DNA of 64,000 nt from Bog-473 sp963738135 (GCA_963738135.1 CAVTVK010000004.1:496001-560000), one strand, 5' to 3'; shown: positions 17,853 to 26,816, counted from the stretch's first letter. Notes: generated from the letters alone by a model not told the origin. Numbers and translations are program-made.

Positions 17853-19733
17853 TCAGGCGCGGCCGCCGGTCGTGCCCGATGGGCGCAGCTCTGCGATGGC
17901 CGCCGGCTCGGGAGCGTTGAGTGCCGTTTCGATCACCTCGGTGATCTCGGAGCCCACGAGCTCGTCGCGCTCGAGCAGGGCGTCGCGCAGTGCCTCGACC
18001 ACCCCGGGATGCGTGGACACGATGTCCTTCGCCGCGTCGCAGCTCCCCATCAGGAGCGTGTCGAGCTCGGCCCGGGCTGCCTTGTCACCGAGCACCTTGT
18101 CGACGAGGCTCCCCTCGAGGTAGCCGTTGCCGGCGGCGGCGACAGATATGAGCGAGGTGCCCATGCCGCAGGCCCCGATCATCTGGGCCCCGATGGAGGT
18201 GGCGGCCGCGAGGTCGGAGGCGGGACCGGTCGACACCTCGTCGAACCAATGCTCTTCGGCCACCATGCCGCCCATGGCGATCTGCAGCAGCGCGCGGAGC
18301 TCCTCGCTGCTTTGCGTGAAGCGCTCCTCGGTGTCGGAGTGCTGCAACAGGCCGAGCGAGTCGCGGCGCTTCACGATGGAGAGCACGTCGAGCTGGCGCG
18401 TCTGGCCGACGAAGTACGCCACCGTGGCATGGCCCGCCTCGTGAGTGGCCACGCGGTCGCGCTCGTTCGGCGTGTAGATCGTCTCGTCGGTGACACCGAG
18501 CTCCACCAGCATCTTGGCTTCGGACACGTCGGACAGGGTCATGGCCGAGCGACCGTGCGTCAGCGCGATCACGAGCGCCTCGTCCATGAGGCGTTCCAGC
18601 GCGGCCGGGGAGTAGCCGAACGTCATGCCGGCGACGATGTCGACGGCGCCGTGCTCGTCGAGATCGGCCGCGTGCGCCTTCTTGCCGAGGTAGTAGGCGA
18701 CGATGTCGCCCCGGGCACGGCGCCCCGGCAGACCGAAGTAGATGGTGCGGTCGAAGCGACCCGGGCGGATCAGCGCCGGGTCGAGGTCGTCCTTGCGATT
18801 GGTGGCACCCACCACCAGCACGTTGGCCGGAACGACGGCCGGCTTGTGCAGCTTGCTCCCGTCGGGCAGGTACCGGTTGAGGAGGTCGATCCAGGCCCAG
18901 GCCACCCGCTGGCCCCGGGTCGGTGTGTCGAAGGACTGCAGCTGCACGAGGAGCTCATTGACGACGCCCGAGACGCCCTCGGCCCCGCCACTGCCCCCCA
19001 TGCCGCGCCGGGTGGCACCGATGGCGTCGATCTCCTCAATGAAGCCGATGGCGCCCCCCTCCTTGCTGGCGTGCTTGCGCAGCTGCTTGAAGAAGGACCG
19101 GATCTTGCGGTTCGTCTGCCCGTAGTACATGGACTGGAAGGCGGACGCGGACACGAAGAGGAAGGGGACGTTGGCCTCCTTGGCCATCGCCTTGGCCACG
19201 AAGGTCTTGCCAGTGCCGGGCGGCCCCTCGAAGAGCACGCCGCGCCGCGCCGATCCTCCCATGGCGTCGCGGAAGGTCTTGTGGGCCAGGAACAGGTTGA
19301 TGGAGCGCACCACCTCGGCCTTGATGGGATCGATCCCCACCAGGTCTTCGAGCCCCACCTGGGTCTCACCCGGCCGGATGAGCGTGTGCGGCGACCGGCC
19401 GGCGGCCAGGAGCGGGGCCAGCATGACGACGCCCAACATGGAGACGATGAGGATGATCGGGATCATCGTGCCCAGTCCGTGCGGCAGGTGGACGGTCGGG
19501 AAGATGCCGTGGCCGCTGACTCGGCGGATGACCACCCAGCCGAGGACGAGGGCGGCGACCGCCACCAGACGGCGCAGACGGGCGAGGCGGCGGCGCTCCC
19601 TTGCTCGGGCCACGTCGGCACTGCCCAGGATGGTGCTGCCCACGATCCCAGAGACGGATTGCGTGGCGACGGGGACTCGACCTTCCTCACCGGGGCGTGC
19701 GGGGGTAGGGACCTTTTCGGTTGGCCTACTCAT
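17853..19733 (-). CDS. FtsH-like membrane AAA+ zinc metalloprotease
   Basis: A 626-residue ATP-dependent protease of the FtsH/M41 type. Two hydrophobic segments (about 53-71 and 88-111) anchor it in the membrane. The AAA+ domain has Walker A GPPGTGKT (170-177) and a Walker B region reading FIEEIDAIG (231-239), where most FtsH proteins have FIDEIDA. The M41 zinc motif is HEAGH (431-435), and the third ligand is probably the aspartate in STGPASDLAAAT. About 35 extra residues lie between LLVQLQSFD and VLVVGATN relative to classical FtsH. It may be a divergent paralogue rather than the housekeeping protease, which would then lie elsewhere. Confidence 0.9.
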   Translation of the reverse strand: MSRPTEKVPTPARPGEEGRVPVATQSVSGIVGSTILGSADVARARERRRLARLRRLVAVAALVLGWVVIRRVSGHGIFPTVHLPHGLGTMIPIILIVSMLGVVMLAPLLAAGRSPHTLIRPGETQVGLEDLVGIDPIKAEVVRSINLFLAHKTFRDAMGGSARRGVLFEGPPGTGKTFVAKAMAKEANVPFLFVSASAFQSMYYGQTNRKIRSFFKQLRKHASKEGGAIGFIEEIDAIGATRRGMGGSGGAEGVSGVVNELLVQLQSFDTPTRGQRVAWAWIDLLNRYLPDGSKLHKPAVVPANVLVVGATNRKDDLDPALIRPGRFDRTIYFGLPGRRARGDIVAYYLGKKAHAADLDEHGAVDIVAGMTFGYSPAALERLMDEALVIALTHGRSAMTLSDVSEAKMLVELGVTDETIYTPNERDRVATHEAGHATVAYFVGQTRQLDVLSIVKRRDSLGLLQHSDTEERFTQSSEELRALLQIAMGGMVAEEHWFDEVSTGPASDLAAATSIGAQMIGACGMGTSLISVAAAGNGYLEGSLVDKVLGDKAARAELDTLLMGSCDAAKDIVSTHPGVVEALRDALLERDELVGSEITEVIETALNAPEPAAIAELRPSGTTGGRA

Positions 19734-20073
19734 GACCGACTCCGTTCACTCCCCCGAGGACGTTTTTCCAATTGAGAGAATCCCACAGGTCATGGGGCCT
19801 TGCGAAGTGACAAAAGTCATAAATGAGGGGATTGTTCCCACCCAGGCGCTCCACTGCGCCCAGGATTCTCTCAGGAAGTCGGATCCCGGTCCCATCGGGG
19901 CAGGTGGGCGCCGGTGCCGTCGGGCGGGGGAAGGGGCGCGAAGACCTCTGGGGCGCCACCCGCCCTGACCCTGCGACGAGGTGTGGGCTGGGGCTTTGGC
20001 GGACCCCCATCCGGGCGGGGTTGAATGTGACGCGCCGTCAGATCGGCTGGCGGCACCCGAGTCGGGAGCAGAC
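19734..20073. promoter_or_regulatory. 340-base divergent intergenic region with long inverted repeat
   Basis: No gene is visible. Its AT-rich core (about 19760-19840) contrasts with the surroundings. Perfect 11-base arms TGAGAGAATCC (19773-19783) and GGATTCTCTCA (19863-19873) flank a 79-base spacer. Inside the spacer are TGAC-aaaa-GTCA (19808-19819) and a GGCGC/GCGCC hairpin (19845-19860). This could be a two-site operator controlling the FtsH-like protease and the aldehyde dehydrogenase, or a structured RNA leader. Neither is demonstrated. Confidence 0.4.
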
Positions 20074-21546
20074 ATGGCCGAGACCACCCAGCGCAACGAG
20101 CACCAGCTCCTCATCGGGGGCAAGTGGGTCGACGCGTCAGACGGGACCTACGAGATCGTCAACCCTGCCACCGAGGAGATCGTCGGGCTGGCCCCCAATG
20201 CCAGCGCCGACGACGCCCAGGCGGCGGCCGCGGCGGCCAAGGAGGCGCAGCCGGGGTGGGCGGACTGGTCGGCCGACGAGCGCGGCGCGCTCATGCGGGA
20301 GGCCGCGGCGGCCATTCGGGCCAAGTCGGCCGAGCTGCTGCCGCTGGTGATCGCCGAGACGGGGGCGACGGCGACCGTCGGCTCGCGCATGCAGGTGCCG
20401 GTGGCCGCCGACCGCTTCGAGCGCTACGCCCGCGACCCGCGCGCGGTACTCCAGACGCCGCTCGTCCCCCAGACCGCAACGGCGACGCCGTTGGCGCCGG
20501 GCGGCATCATCGGAGCCATGGTCAACCGCCAGCCGCTCGGTGTGGTGGCCTGCATCACCTCCTACAACTTTCCCATGGTCAACATGGCCGGCAAGGTGGC
20601 GCCGGCGCTGGCCGCCGGCAACACCGTCGTGGTGAAGCCGGCGCCCCAGGATCCGCTGGCCATTGTGGAGCTCGTCCGGATCCTCAACGACGTGGGCTTC
20701 CCGCCGGGTGTCGTCAACCTGGTCAACGGCAACGGCCCGGCCTCCTCCGCCGCCTTGGTGGATTCCGACGACGTCGACTGCGTCAGCTTCACGGGCTCGA
20801 CCCAGGTCGGGGTGAAGATCGGCGAGCAAGCGGCGCGCACCATGAAGCGCACCCTGCTCGAGCTCGGCGGCAAGGGCGCCTGTGTGGTCTTCGAGGACGC
20901 CGACGTGAAGGGGGCCATCGGCTGCATCGGCTCCACGTGGTCCTTCCACTCGGGGCAGATCTGCACCGCGCCGACGCGCGCAGTGGTGCACCGCAGCATC
21001 TTCGACCAGGTCCGCGACGGGCTCGTGCAGATGGCGGGCTACCTCAAGGTGGGCGACCCGACCGACACCGCCACCATCATCGGACCCGTCATCTCGGCGG
21101 CGCAGCGGGGACGCATTGAGGCGCACATCCAGACGGCGATCGAGGATGGCGGCGAGATCGTCATAGGCGGCGAGCGCCCGACGGACCTGCCCACCGGCTT
21201 CTACGTGGCGCCGACCCTGATCACCGGCGACAACACCATGCGCGTGGCGCGGGAGGAGATCTTCGGCCCGGTCATCACCATGATCCCCTTCGACGACGAG
21301 GAGGAGGGCATCGCCATCGCCAACGACACCGAGTTCGGGCTGTACGACTACGTCTTCTCCAAGGACGGAGGCCGTGCCTTGCGGGTGGCCAAGCGACTGC
21401 AGGCCGGTCACGTCGGGATCAACACTGCGCAGCGCCACCATGACGCACCCTTCGGCGGCTTCAAGATGTCGGGCGTCGGGCGCGACGGGGGCGACTACGG
21501 GCTGTTGGCCTACACCGAGCCCCAGGCCATCATCTGGAGCTCGTAA
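20074..21546 (+). CDS. aldehyde dehydrogenase family protein
   Basis: A 490-residue NAD(P)-dependent aldehyde dehydrogenase, normal length. Active-site residues are visible: the asparagine in TSYNFPMVN (N165), the general base in LLELGGKGA (E263) and the nucleophilic cysteine in SGQICTAPT (C297). Cofactor-binding residues lie in VVVKPAPQDPLA and FTGSTQVG. The start MAETTQRNEHQLLIGGKWV fits the family N-terminus. It stands alone on its strand, diverging from the FtsH-like gene across a long regulatory gap. It oxidises an aldehyde to the acid; substrate unassigned. Confidence 0.93.
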   Translation: MAETTQRNEHQLLIGGKWVDASDGTYEIVNPATEEIVGLAPNASADDAQAAAAAAKEAQPGWADWSADERGALMREAAAAIRAKSAELLPLVIAETGATATVGSRMQVPVAADRFERYARDPRAVLQTPLVPQTATATPLAPGGIIGAMVNRQPLGVVACITSYNFPMVNMAGKVAPALAAGNTVVVKPAPQDPLAIVELVRILNDVGFPPGVVNLVNGNGPASSAALVDSDDVDCVSFTGSTQVGVKIGEQAARTMKRTLLELGGKGACVVFEDADVKGAIGCIGSTWSFHSGQICTAPTRAVVHRSIFDQVRDGLVQMAGYLKVGDPTDTATIIGPVISAAQRGRIEAHIQTAIEDGGEIVIGGERPTDLPTGFYVAPTLITGDNTMRVAREEIFGPVITMIPFDDEEEGIAIANDTEFGLYDYVFSKDGGRALRVAKRLQAGHVGINTAQRHHDAPFGGFKMSGVGRDGGDYGLLAYTEPQAIIWSS

Positions 21547-21589
21547 TCTGACGCTGCTGCCCGTCGCGGCCGACCTTGACGCGCCCGAC

Positions 21590-21604
21590 CTGCCGCCACG
21601 GCAG
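21590..21604. terminator. possible hairpin between convergent genes
   Basis: CTGCCG and CGGCAG form a perfect 6-base stem with a 3-base loop, in the 72-base gap between the aldehyde dehydrogenase and the convergent DinB-family gene. No U-tract follows, so intrinsic termination is uncertain. Confidence 0.3.
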
Positions 21605-21618
21605 TCCGGCTGGGGCTT

Positions 21619-22141
21619 TCAGCCCATCGTCTTGGCTCCGTCGATCGCCTCCCGGATGATGTCGGCGTGGCCGGCGTGCTGGGCGGTCTCGGCGATGATG
21701 TGGAGGAGCACGCGCCGCGCCGACCATGACGCGCCCGCTTTGAACCACGGTGCCTCGGGCAGCGGGTGCGAGAGATCGAGGGACGGCAGCGTCATGACCA
21801 GCTCGTTGGTCGACCGGGCCGTCTCGTCGTAACGCTCGAGCAAGGTCCGCAGCGTCTCGTCACTTGTCACCGCGAAGCTGGCGTCGTGATGAGGGAGGCT
21901 GGTCGGATCGGCTCCGCCCGATGGCCGAGGAACCCTGGGTGATGAAGTTGGACCAGCTCTCTTCCACCGTCGTCACGTGCGCGAGCAGGCCCCCGAGGCA
22001 GAGTGCACTCGCCGTGGGGCGCAGCCGAATCTGCTCCTCCGAGAGGCCTCGCACGGTCAGCACCAGCAGCTTTCGCTGCTTCGCCATCGCACTGATGAAC
22101 TCACGCCGTTCGGTGTGGCTGCTTTCGCGCCGTTCGGTCAT
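21619..22141 (-). CDS. DinB/DUF664 family protein, frameshifted
   Basis: The N-terminal frame (MTERRESSHTERREFISAMA to VTTVEESWSNFITQGSSAI) and the C-terminal frame (SLPHHDASFAVTSDETLRTL to IIREAIDGAKTMG) join if one base is removed from the CCC run at 21917-21919. This gives 173 residues, the normal size. The family is a four-helix bundle with a metal-binding histidine triad: LLAHVTTVEESW, then HHD, then ETAQHAGHADIIRE, all present. Some relatives are mycothiol- or bacillithiol-dependent transferases. Function here is unknown. It diverges from the PLP decarboxylase by 31 bases. Sequence error is the likeliest cause of the break. Confidence 0.75.
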
Positions 22142-22172
22142 GGGACCACCGTAGGTGGAGTAAGAACGGTAT

Positions 22173-23451
22173 ATGGCGACCTTCCCCCACACGCCCATGT
22201 CGGCCCATGGTCTCCCACGCGGCGAGGTCATGCAGCGCCTCATCACCATGAAGCAGGACGATCAGGACTGGCGGGGCGGTCGCGTCTTCAGCCTCGTCTA
22301 CTCGGCGGGTGACGACGTGCACGAGCTCCTCTCGGATGCGCTGGCGCTCTACAGCGCCGAGAACGGCCTCAACGTCCTGGCCTTCCCGAGCATCGGCGTC
22401 ATGCAGCACGACATCGTCTCCAACACCGCGTCGCTGCTCGGTGCCGACGACCCCGCTGCCGGCGGCGCCGTCGAGGGGTATCTGACCTCGGGTGGCACCG
22501 AGAGCCTCCTGCAGGCGGTCAAGACGGCCCGCGACGTCGGGCGCGACCGGGGCCTGGAGCGACCGCAGGTGGTGGCGGCCGAGAGCGCGCACGCCGCCTT
22601 CACCAAGGCGGCCGACTACTTCGACGTCGAACTGGTCCGCGTGCCGGTGGACGCGGACTTCCGCGTCCGGGCCGAGGCGCTGGCCGACGCCTGCACCGAC
22701 GAGACGATCATGGTGGTGGGGTCGGCCCCGACCTACCCCCAGGGCGTGATCGATCCCATTGCCGACATCGCGGCGCTGGCACTGGAGCGCGACATCCTGT
22801 GCCACGTCGACGCCTGCATGGGCGGCTTCCTGCTTCCCTTCCTGGCCGAGCTCGGCCGGGTAGACGAGCCCTTCGATTTCCGGCTCCCCGGCGTCACATC
22901 CATGTCGGCCGACGTCCACAAGTACGGCTACGCGTCGAAGGGTGTCTCGGTCATCCTGTACCGAACGCACGAGCTGGCCCGCAAGCAGTTGTTCGTGACC
23001 ACCGACTGGTTGGGCGGGTTCTACGCCTCGACGGCCATGGCCGGCACCCGGCCGGCCGGGCCGGTCGCCGCAGCCTGGGCCGCACTGATGCACATCGGCC
23101 GCGACGGGTACCTCGAGCTCGACGCGCACCGCGCACGACGCCGCCCTGGCACTACGGGCCGGCATCGAGTCCATTGCGGGCCTCGAGGTGCGCGGCGACC
23201 CCCCGGCGACGGTGCTGGCGTTCGGAGCCCGCGATCCCGACGCCCTCGACATCTTCGCAGTGGGCGAGCACCTGGCCGCCGAGGGCTGGTACCTCGACCG
23301 GCAGAACCGGCCGGACTCGCTGCACGCCACCGTCCACGCCGGCAGCGCGGCAACCGTCCCTGCGCTGGTGGTGGACCTCCGTCGAGCGGTCGCCGCGGTC
23401 GGATCGAGCCGCACCGAGCAGCGCGACACCACCTACGGGCAGAGCGGCTAG
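22173..23451 (+). CDS. PLP-dependent decarboxylase / sphingosine-1-phosphate lyase-like, frameshifted
   Basis: A fold-type I PLP enzyme. It contains GYLTSGGTESLLQAV, the PLP-ring-binding HVDACMGGF (D213), and the cofactor lysine in SADVHKYGYASKG (K250), the arrangement of glutamate/tyrosine decarboxylases and sphingosine-1-phosphate lyase. The frame breaks near 23130; removing one base continues it as HDAALALRAGIESIAGL through to GQSG, for 425 residues. The closest impression is the S1P-lyase-like group (MKQDDQDWRGGRVFSLVY). Its stop overlaps the stop of the convergent zinc-finger gene. Whether the gene is functional depends on confirming the frameshift. Confidence 0.8.
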
Positions 23452-23715
23452 GTGAGCTCGACCGCGACTTCGTCGACGTAGCACCAGACCCAGTCTTCGC
23501 CGGGCTGGAAGGACTGGACGAGCGGGTGGCCCGATGCGTGGAAGTGTTTCGTGGCGTGCTTGTTGGGCGATGAGTCGCAGCAGTTGACCTCCCCGCAGGA
23601 GAGGCACAGGCGCAGGTGCAGCCAGGTACCACCGATCTTCATGCACTCGCCGCAGCCGGCGGGCGTCTGCGGGCTCCACCTCGGCGATCTGGTCCAGATG
23701 GGTGCACTCGGCCAT
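23448..23715 (-). CDS. UBP-type zinc finger protein, frameshifted
   Basis: A small protein starting MAECTHLDQIAEVEP and continuing, after removal of one base in the GGG run at 23671-23673, as QTPAGCGECMKIGGTWLHL, CLSCGEVNCCDSSPNKHA and GEDWVWCYVDEVAVELT (88 residues). The cysteine/histidine spacing and the DSSPNKHATKHF block are diagnostic of the bacterial UBP-type (ubiquitin-hydrolase-like) zinc finger. Bacterial members are common in actinobacteria and of unknown role. It is 16 bases downstream of the mycofactocin-region SDR on the same strand, so probably cotranscribed with the mft genes. Confidence 0.8.
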
Positions 23716-23731
23716 GGGTTCCTCCTGTCGT

Positions 23732-24518
23732 TCACGAAGCGGTCATGCCACCGTCGACCGGCAGGACCGCTCCGGTCAAGCCCGACGACGCCGGGCCGCA
23801 CAACCAGGCGATCAACGCGGCCGGCTCCGTCGGCTCGAGCAGGCGCTGCACCAGGTGGTGGGCGGCGAATTCGTCGGTCGACGCCAGGCCGTACACGGAA
23901 GCCGATGCGTCGAGCATCGGCCCTTTGGTCGAGCCCGGGCACACCACGTTGGCGGTGATCCCACTGCCACCGAGGTCGGCCGCCAGGGAACGGGTGAAGC
24001 CGATGACTGCGTGCTTGGACGCGCTGTACGCGCTGAGGCGCGGCAAGCCCGAGCACTCCCGCCGTCGACGACACGGCCACCACGCGTCCCTGTCGCGGTG
24101 TCGCGTTCTGCAGCAGCGCCGGCACCGCGGCGGCGACCAGGTGTCGGACGCCCTTGACATTGACGTCGAATTGCACGTCCCACTGCGCGTCGGGAATCTC
24201 CCACGCCGGTGGACCGCCGCTGATCACGCCGGCCGCGGCGACGGCCGCCTGCAGGCCCCCGAAGTGGGTCACGGCCTCGTCCACCGCGGCGCGCATGTCC
24301 GACGCACTGCGCACGTCCCCCACCACCGCGCGCACGGCGTCGCCATGGCGCCCGGCCACCTCTTCCAGGTCAGCCTTGGTGGACAAGGCGTAGTCCAAGG
24401 CCGGCTCGTCGGCAGAGCGGTCGACAGCCACCACCTGCCACCCGGCCGCGACGAGCGCGTCCACGGTCGCGGCACCCATCCCCCGCCCGGCGCCGGTGAC
24501 GACGGCGACCGGGCTCAC
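23732..24518 (-). CDS. SDR oxidoreductase of the mycofactocin-associated type, frameshifted
   Basis: GTG start (SPVAVVTGAGRGMGAATVDA), overlapping the mftE stop as GTGA. The frame runs to AVSSTAGVLG and resumes as LPRLSAYSASKHAVIG to LPVDGGMTAS when one base is removed from the CCC run at 24048-24050, giving 261 residues. The glycine-rich motif TGAGRGMG, AAAGVIS in place of NNAG, and the YSASK catalytic pair are present. Its position directly after mftE supports a mycofactocin-linked SDR; such SDRs retain tightly bound NAD and need mycofactocin for turnover. Specific substrate unknown. Confidence 0.85.
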
Positions 24519-25199
24519 GATGGCGACCAGTACGCCGACACGGCCGCGGCCAGGTCGCACACGAGGTCGTCGAGCAACGCCAGGCCTTCTTCGACGCTCG
24601 CCCCCGTGGGATCGCCCAGCACGCCGTTGGACGATACCGGTCGCACTCCCTCGGCGCGCAGACGGGGCAGCAAGGTGGCGATCGGCTCGGTACGACCCGG
24701 TTCGGCCAGGTGGAGGCGCACCGCGGCGGCGTCGATGGCCAGCAGCAGCGAGGTCTCGGTCCGGCCGGCGTGCGCATCGCCGCCTGGGGACATGGCGCGC
24801 CACACCAGTACGTCATCGCCCTCGTCGGCGCACCGGCGCTCGACCACCAGGAGTGCCTCCTCGTTACCGCCGTGCGCATTGACGAACACCACGCCGGCGA
24901 AGGAACGGCGGGCGGAGCGCACCAGCTCCACGAGAAGGTCCGCCAGCACGGCATGGCCGACGAGCAGCGTGCCCGGGAAAATCGGCGTGCTCGCCGCTGG
25001 CTCCGTAGGCCACGGCGGGCGCCACGGCGACGCCAGCGCGGCGCCTCGCCAGTCCGACCGCTATGGCGTTGGCGATCCGCGTGTCGGTGTCGAGCGGCAA
25101 ATGGGGTCCGTGTTGCTCGAGCGAGCCCAACGGGACCGCCAGCACCGAGCGTGCCCCGGTCGCCTCCACCTGGGTCCAGGTGGCGCCGGCCAGATCCAC
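24515..25199 (-). CDS. mftE: mycofactocin maturation peptidase MftE (creatininase family), frameshifted
   Basis: Creatininase-family metallopeptidase that cleaves the modified MftA C-terminal dipeptide from its leader. The N-terminal part reads VLAVPLGSLEQHGPHLPLDTD and AYGASGEHADFPG. The C-terminal part begins LADLLVELVRSARRSFAGVV, then FVNAHGGNEEALLVVERR. Metal ligands are visible in EQHG, LDTDT, SGEH and NAHGGN. One extra base in the CCCGGG run at 24972-24977 splits the frame; restored, it is 227 residues. GTG at 25199 is 4 bases after the mftC stop. The gene order and motifs make the call secure despite the break. Confidence 0.9.
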
Positions 25200-25203
25200 G
25201 CTC

Positions 25204-26364
25204 TCAGGCGCGGGCCGGCGAGCGGAAGCGGACGGGCGTGGGCACCGGGAGCGGCGTGCCGTCCCGGGCGACCTTGGAGTGGCCAATGGCGGCCTGCGGG
25301 CGGGCGCCCAGCGCCGCCAGCGCGGTCTCGCCGTGGCCGTGCACGCACTCGGGGTCCGGACCGTCGAGCGGCAGGCCGGTGAAGAACTTGGCCGCCATGC
25401 AGCCGCCCTGGCAGGCGTCGAAGGACCCACACGACGCGCAGGCGCCGGCACTCTGCGGCTCGCGCAGCGAGGTGAACAGTGCCGAGTCACGCCAGACGGC
25501 AGGAAAGCCACCGGGGTCACGTACATTCCCGGCCAGGAACTGGCGGTCGATGACGAAGGGACAGGCGTAGACGTCGCCGACGGGGTCGATCAGGCACACC
25601 ACCCGCCCCGCGCCACACAGGTTCAGACCGTCGAGCGGCTCACCGAGCGCAGAGAGGTGGAAGAAGGAATCGCCCGTCAAGACGCCAGGGCGCTCGATCA
25701 GCCAGTGGTAGAGCGCGCGCTGCTGCGCCGCCGTCGGGTGCAAAGTGTCCCAGGTGTCGACGGCGCGGCCCGAGGGCCGCAGTCGGGTCAGGCGGAGCTG
25801 GGCGCCGTACGAGTCGGCGACGGCGGCCAGCGCGTCCAGCTCCTCGACGTTCTGGCGGGTGACGACCACGCTGATCTTGAACGCTCCGAAGTCGGCGGAC
25901 GCCAGGTTGTCCATGGCGGCGCGGGCGGCGGCGTACGAACCGTCGCCGCGCAAGACGTCGTTGGTCACCGCCGTGGCCCCGTCGATGCTGATCTGGACGT
26001 CGAGGTAGTCGAGCGCGGCGAGCTGCCGAGCCCGTTCTGCGGTCAGCCTGGTCCCGTTGGTGGAGAACTTCACGCCGACCCTGTGATCGACCGCGTAGGA
26101 GACGAGGTCCATGAAGTCGGGACGCAGCATCGGCTCGCCCCCGCCGATGTTGACGTAGAACACCTGCAGGTCGACCATGTCGTCGACGATGCCGCGGGCC
26201 TCGGCCGGGGTGAGCTCGCCCGGGTCGCGTCGGCCCGACGAGCTCAAGCAGTGGACGCAGGCAAGGTTGCAGGCGTACGTGAGCTCCCAAGTGAGGCAGA
26301 TGGGCGCGTCGAGGCCGCGGCTGAACTGCTCCTTCAACGGCAGCGGTGCCGTCTCAGCGGACAT
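25204..26364 (-). CDS. mftC: mycofactocin radical SAM maturase MftC
   Basis: A 386-residue radical SAM/SPASM enzyme. The 4Fe-4S ligating motif is CNLACVHC (C32, C36, C39); VNIGGGEPMLRPDF is the SAM-binding GGE region. The C-terminal SPASM cysteines lie in GAGRVVCLIDPVGDVYACPF and ACASCGSFDACQGGC. In the established pathway MftC oxidatively decarboxylates the C-terminal tyrosine of MftA and then forms a carbon-carbon bond to the preceding valine. It needs MftB, whose gene overlaps its start by 11 bases. Intact, unlike both neighbours. Confidence 0.97.
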   Translation of the reverse strand: MSAETAPLPLKEQFSRGLDAPICLTWELTYACNLACVHCLSSSGRRDPGELTPAEARGIVDDMVDLQVFYVNIGGGEPMLRPDFMDLVSYAVDHRVGVKFSTNGTRLTAERARQLAALDYLDVQISIDGATAVTNDVLRGDGSYAAARAAMDNLASADFGAFKISVVVTRQNVEELDALAAVADSYGAQLRLTRLRPSGRAVDTWDTLHPTAAQQRALYHWLIERPGVLTGDSFFHLSALGEPLDGLNLCGAGRVVCLIDPVGDVYACPFVIDRQFLAGNVRDPGGFPAVWRDSALFTSLREPQSAGACASCGSFDACQGGCMAAKFFTGLPLDGPDPECVHGHGETALAALGARPQAAIGHSKVARDGTPLPVPTPVRFRSPARA

Positions 26365-26642
26365 CGATCACCTCCGACACTGCCAGCCGGGCCAGCGCAC
26401 GACGATAGGAGGCGTGCTGATCCTCGGGAACCAACGCAGCGATGGCATCCGCAGCGCTCGGGTAGTCCTGCAGTGACGAGACAAGGTCGACCAGCGTCCG
26501 CGACTTCGAGAAAGACGAGCCGGCGGTTGCCGTAGTGGTAGGCGAGCGCCCCGAACGACTCGTCGCGCAACGCCACCTGAGGGTTGAGCTGCCACGCCTG
26601 CTCGACAGCGAACGCAGCACGGGCGGGCTGCGCTTCGGTCAC
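26354..26642 (-). CDS. mftB: mycofactocin peptide chaperone MftB (PqqD-like RRE), frameshifted
   Basis: A small RiPP recognition element protein that binds MftA leader and presents it to MftC. It reads VTEAQPARAAFAVEQAWQLN, then PQVALRDESFGALAYHYGNRRLVF in one frame. Dropping one base near 26511-26515 continues SKSRTLVDLVSSLQDYPSAA to LAVSEVIDVR, giving 95 residues. The FGALAYHYGNRRLVF block is a hallmark of MftB. GTG at 26642 lies 2 bases after the mftA stop, so translational coupling is likely. The shift is again +1, in a TTT run on the coding strand. Confidence 0.88.
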
Positions 26643-26644
26643 GC

Positions 26645-26755
26645 TCAATAGACGCCGCACATCCCGTCGATGGAGACCTCTTCCACCAGGAGCTCATCGA
26701 CGTCCTCGTCGGACAGCTCCTCGACGTCCTGGGTGTCTTGGTCCTCAACCAGCAT
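26645..26755 (-). CDS. mftA: mycofactocin precursor peptide MftA
   Basis: A 36-residue peptide starting MLVEDQDTQDVEEL and ending EEVSIDGMCGVY. The C-terminal IDGMCGVY is the invariant mycofactocin core; the final Val-Tyr pair becomes the redox cofactor. The leader is strongly acidic. An AGGAGG ribosome binding site lies 5 bases before the ATG, the clearest in this region and fitting a highly translated precursor. mftB, mftC and mftE follow on the same strand in the standard order. Confidence 0.97.
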   Translation of the reverse strand: MLVEDQDTQDVEELSDEDVDELLVEEVSIDGMCGVY

Positions 26756-26816
26756 CCCGACCTCCTCTGGGCACCGGCCCAGCCTATCCCCGGCCCCGGA
26801 CTGCCAAGATTGAGCG
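26756..26816. promoter_or_regulatory. divergent mftA / mftF promoter region with inverted repeat
   Basis: This 61-base gap must hold the promoters for mftA (minus) and mftF (plus). It contains CTGGGC-ACCG-GCCCAG, a perfect 6-base inverted repeat at 26767-26782, beside the mftA ribosome binding site on the leader side. It could be a repressor site or a leader hairpin. No mftR-type regulator gene is adjacent. Confidence 0.4.

Noticed and set aside
18009..19775. A 588-codon plus-strand frame opposite the FtsH-like gene
   Set aside because: Composition is His/Gln/Gly-rich without any domain; the FtsH-like gene on the other strand has full AAA+ and protease motifs.
24972..24977. Programmed ribosomal frameshifting in mftE and neighbours
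   Set aside because: No slippery heptamer or stimulatory structure was seen, and the same +1 pattern hits many unrelated genes, so sequence error explains it better.
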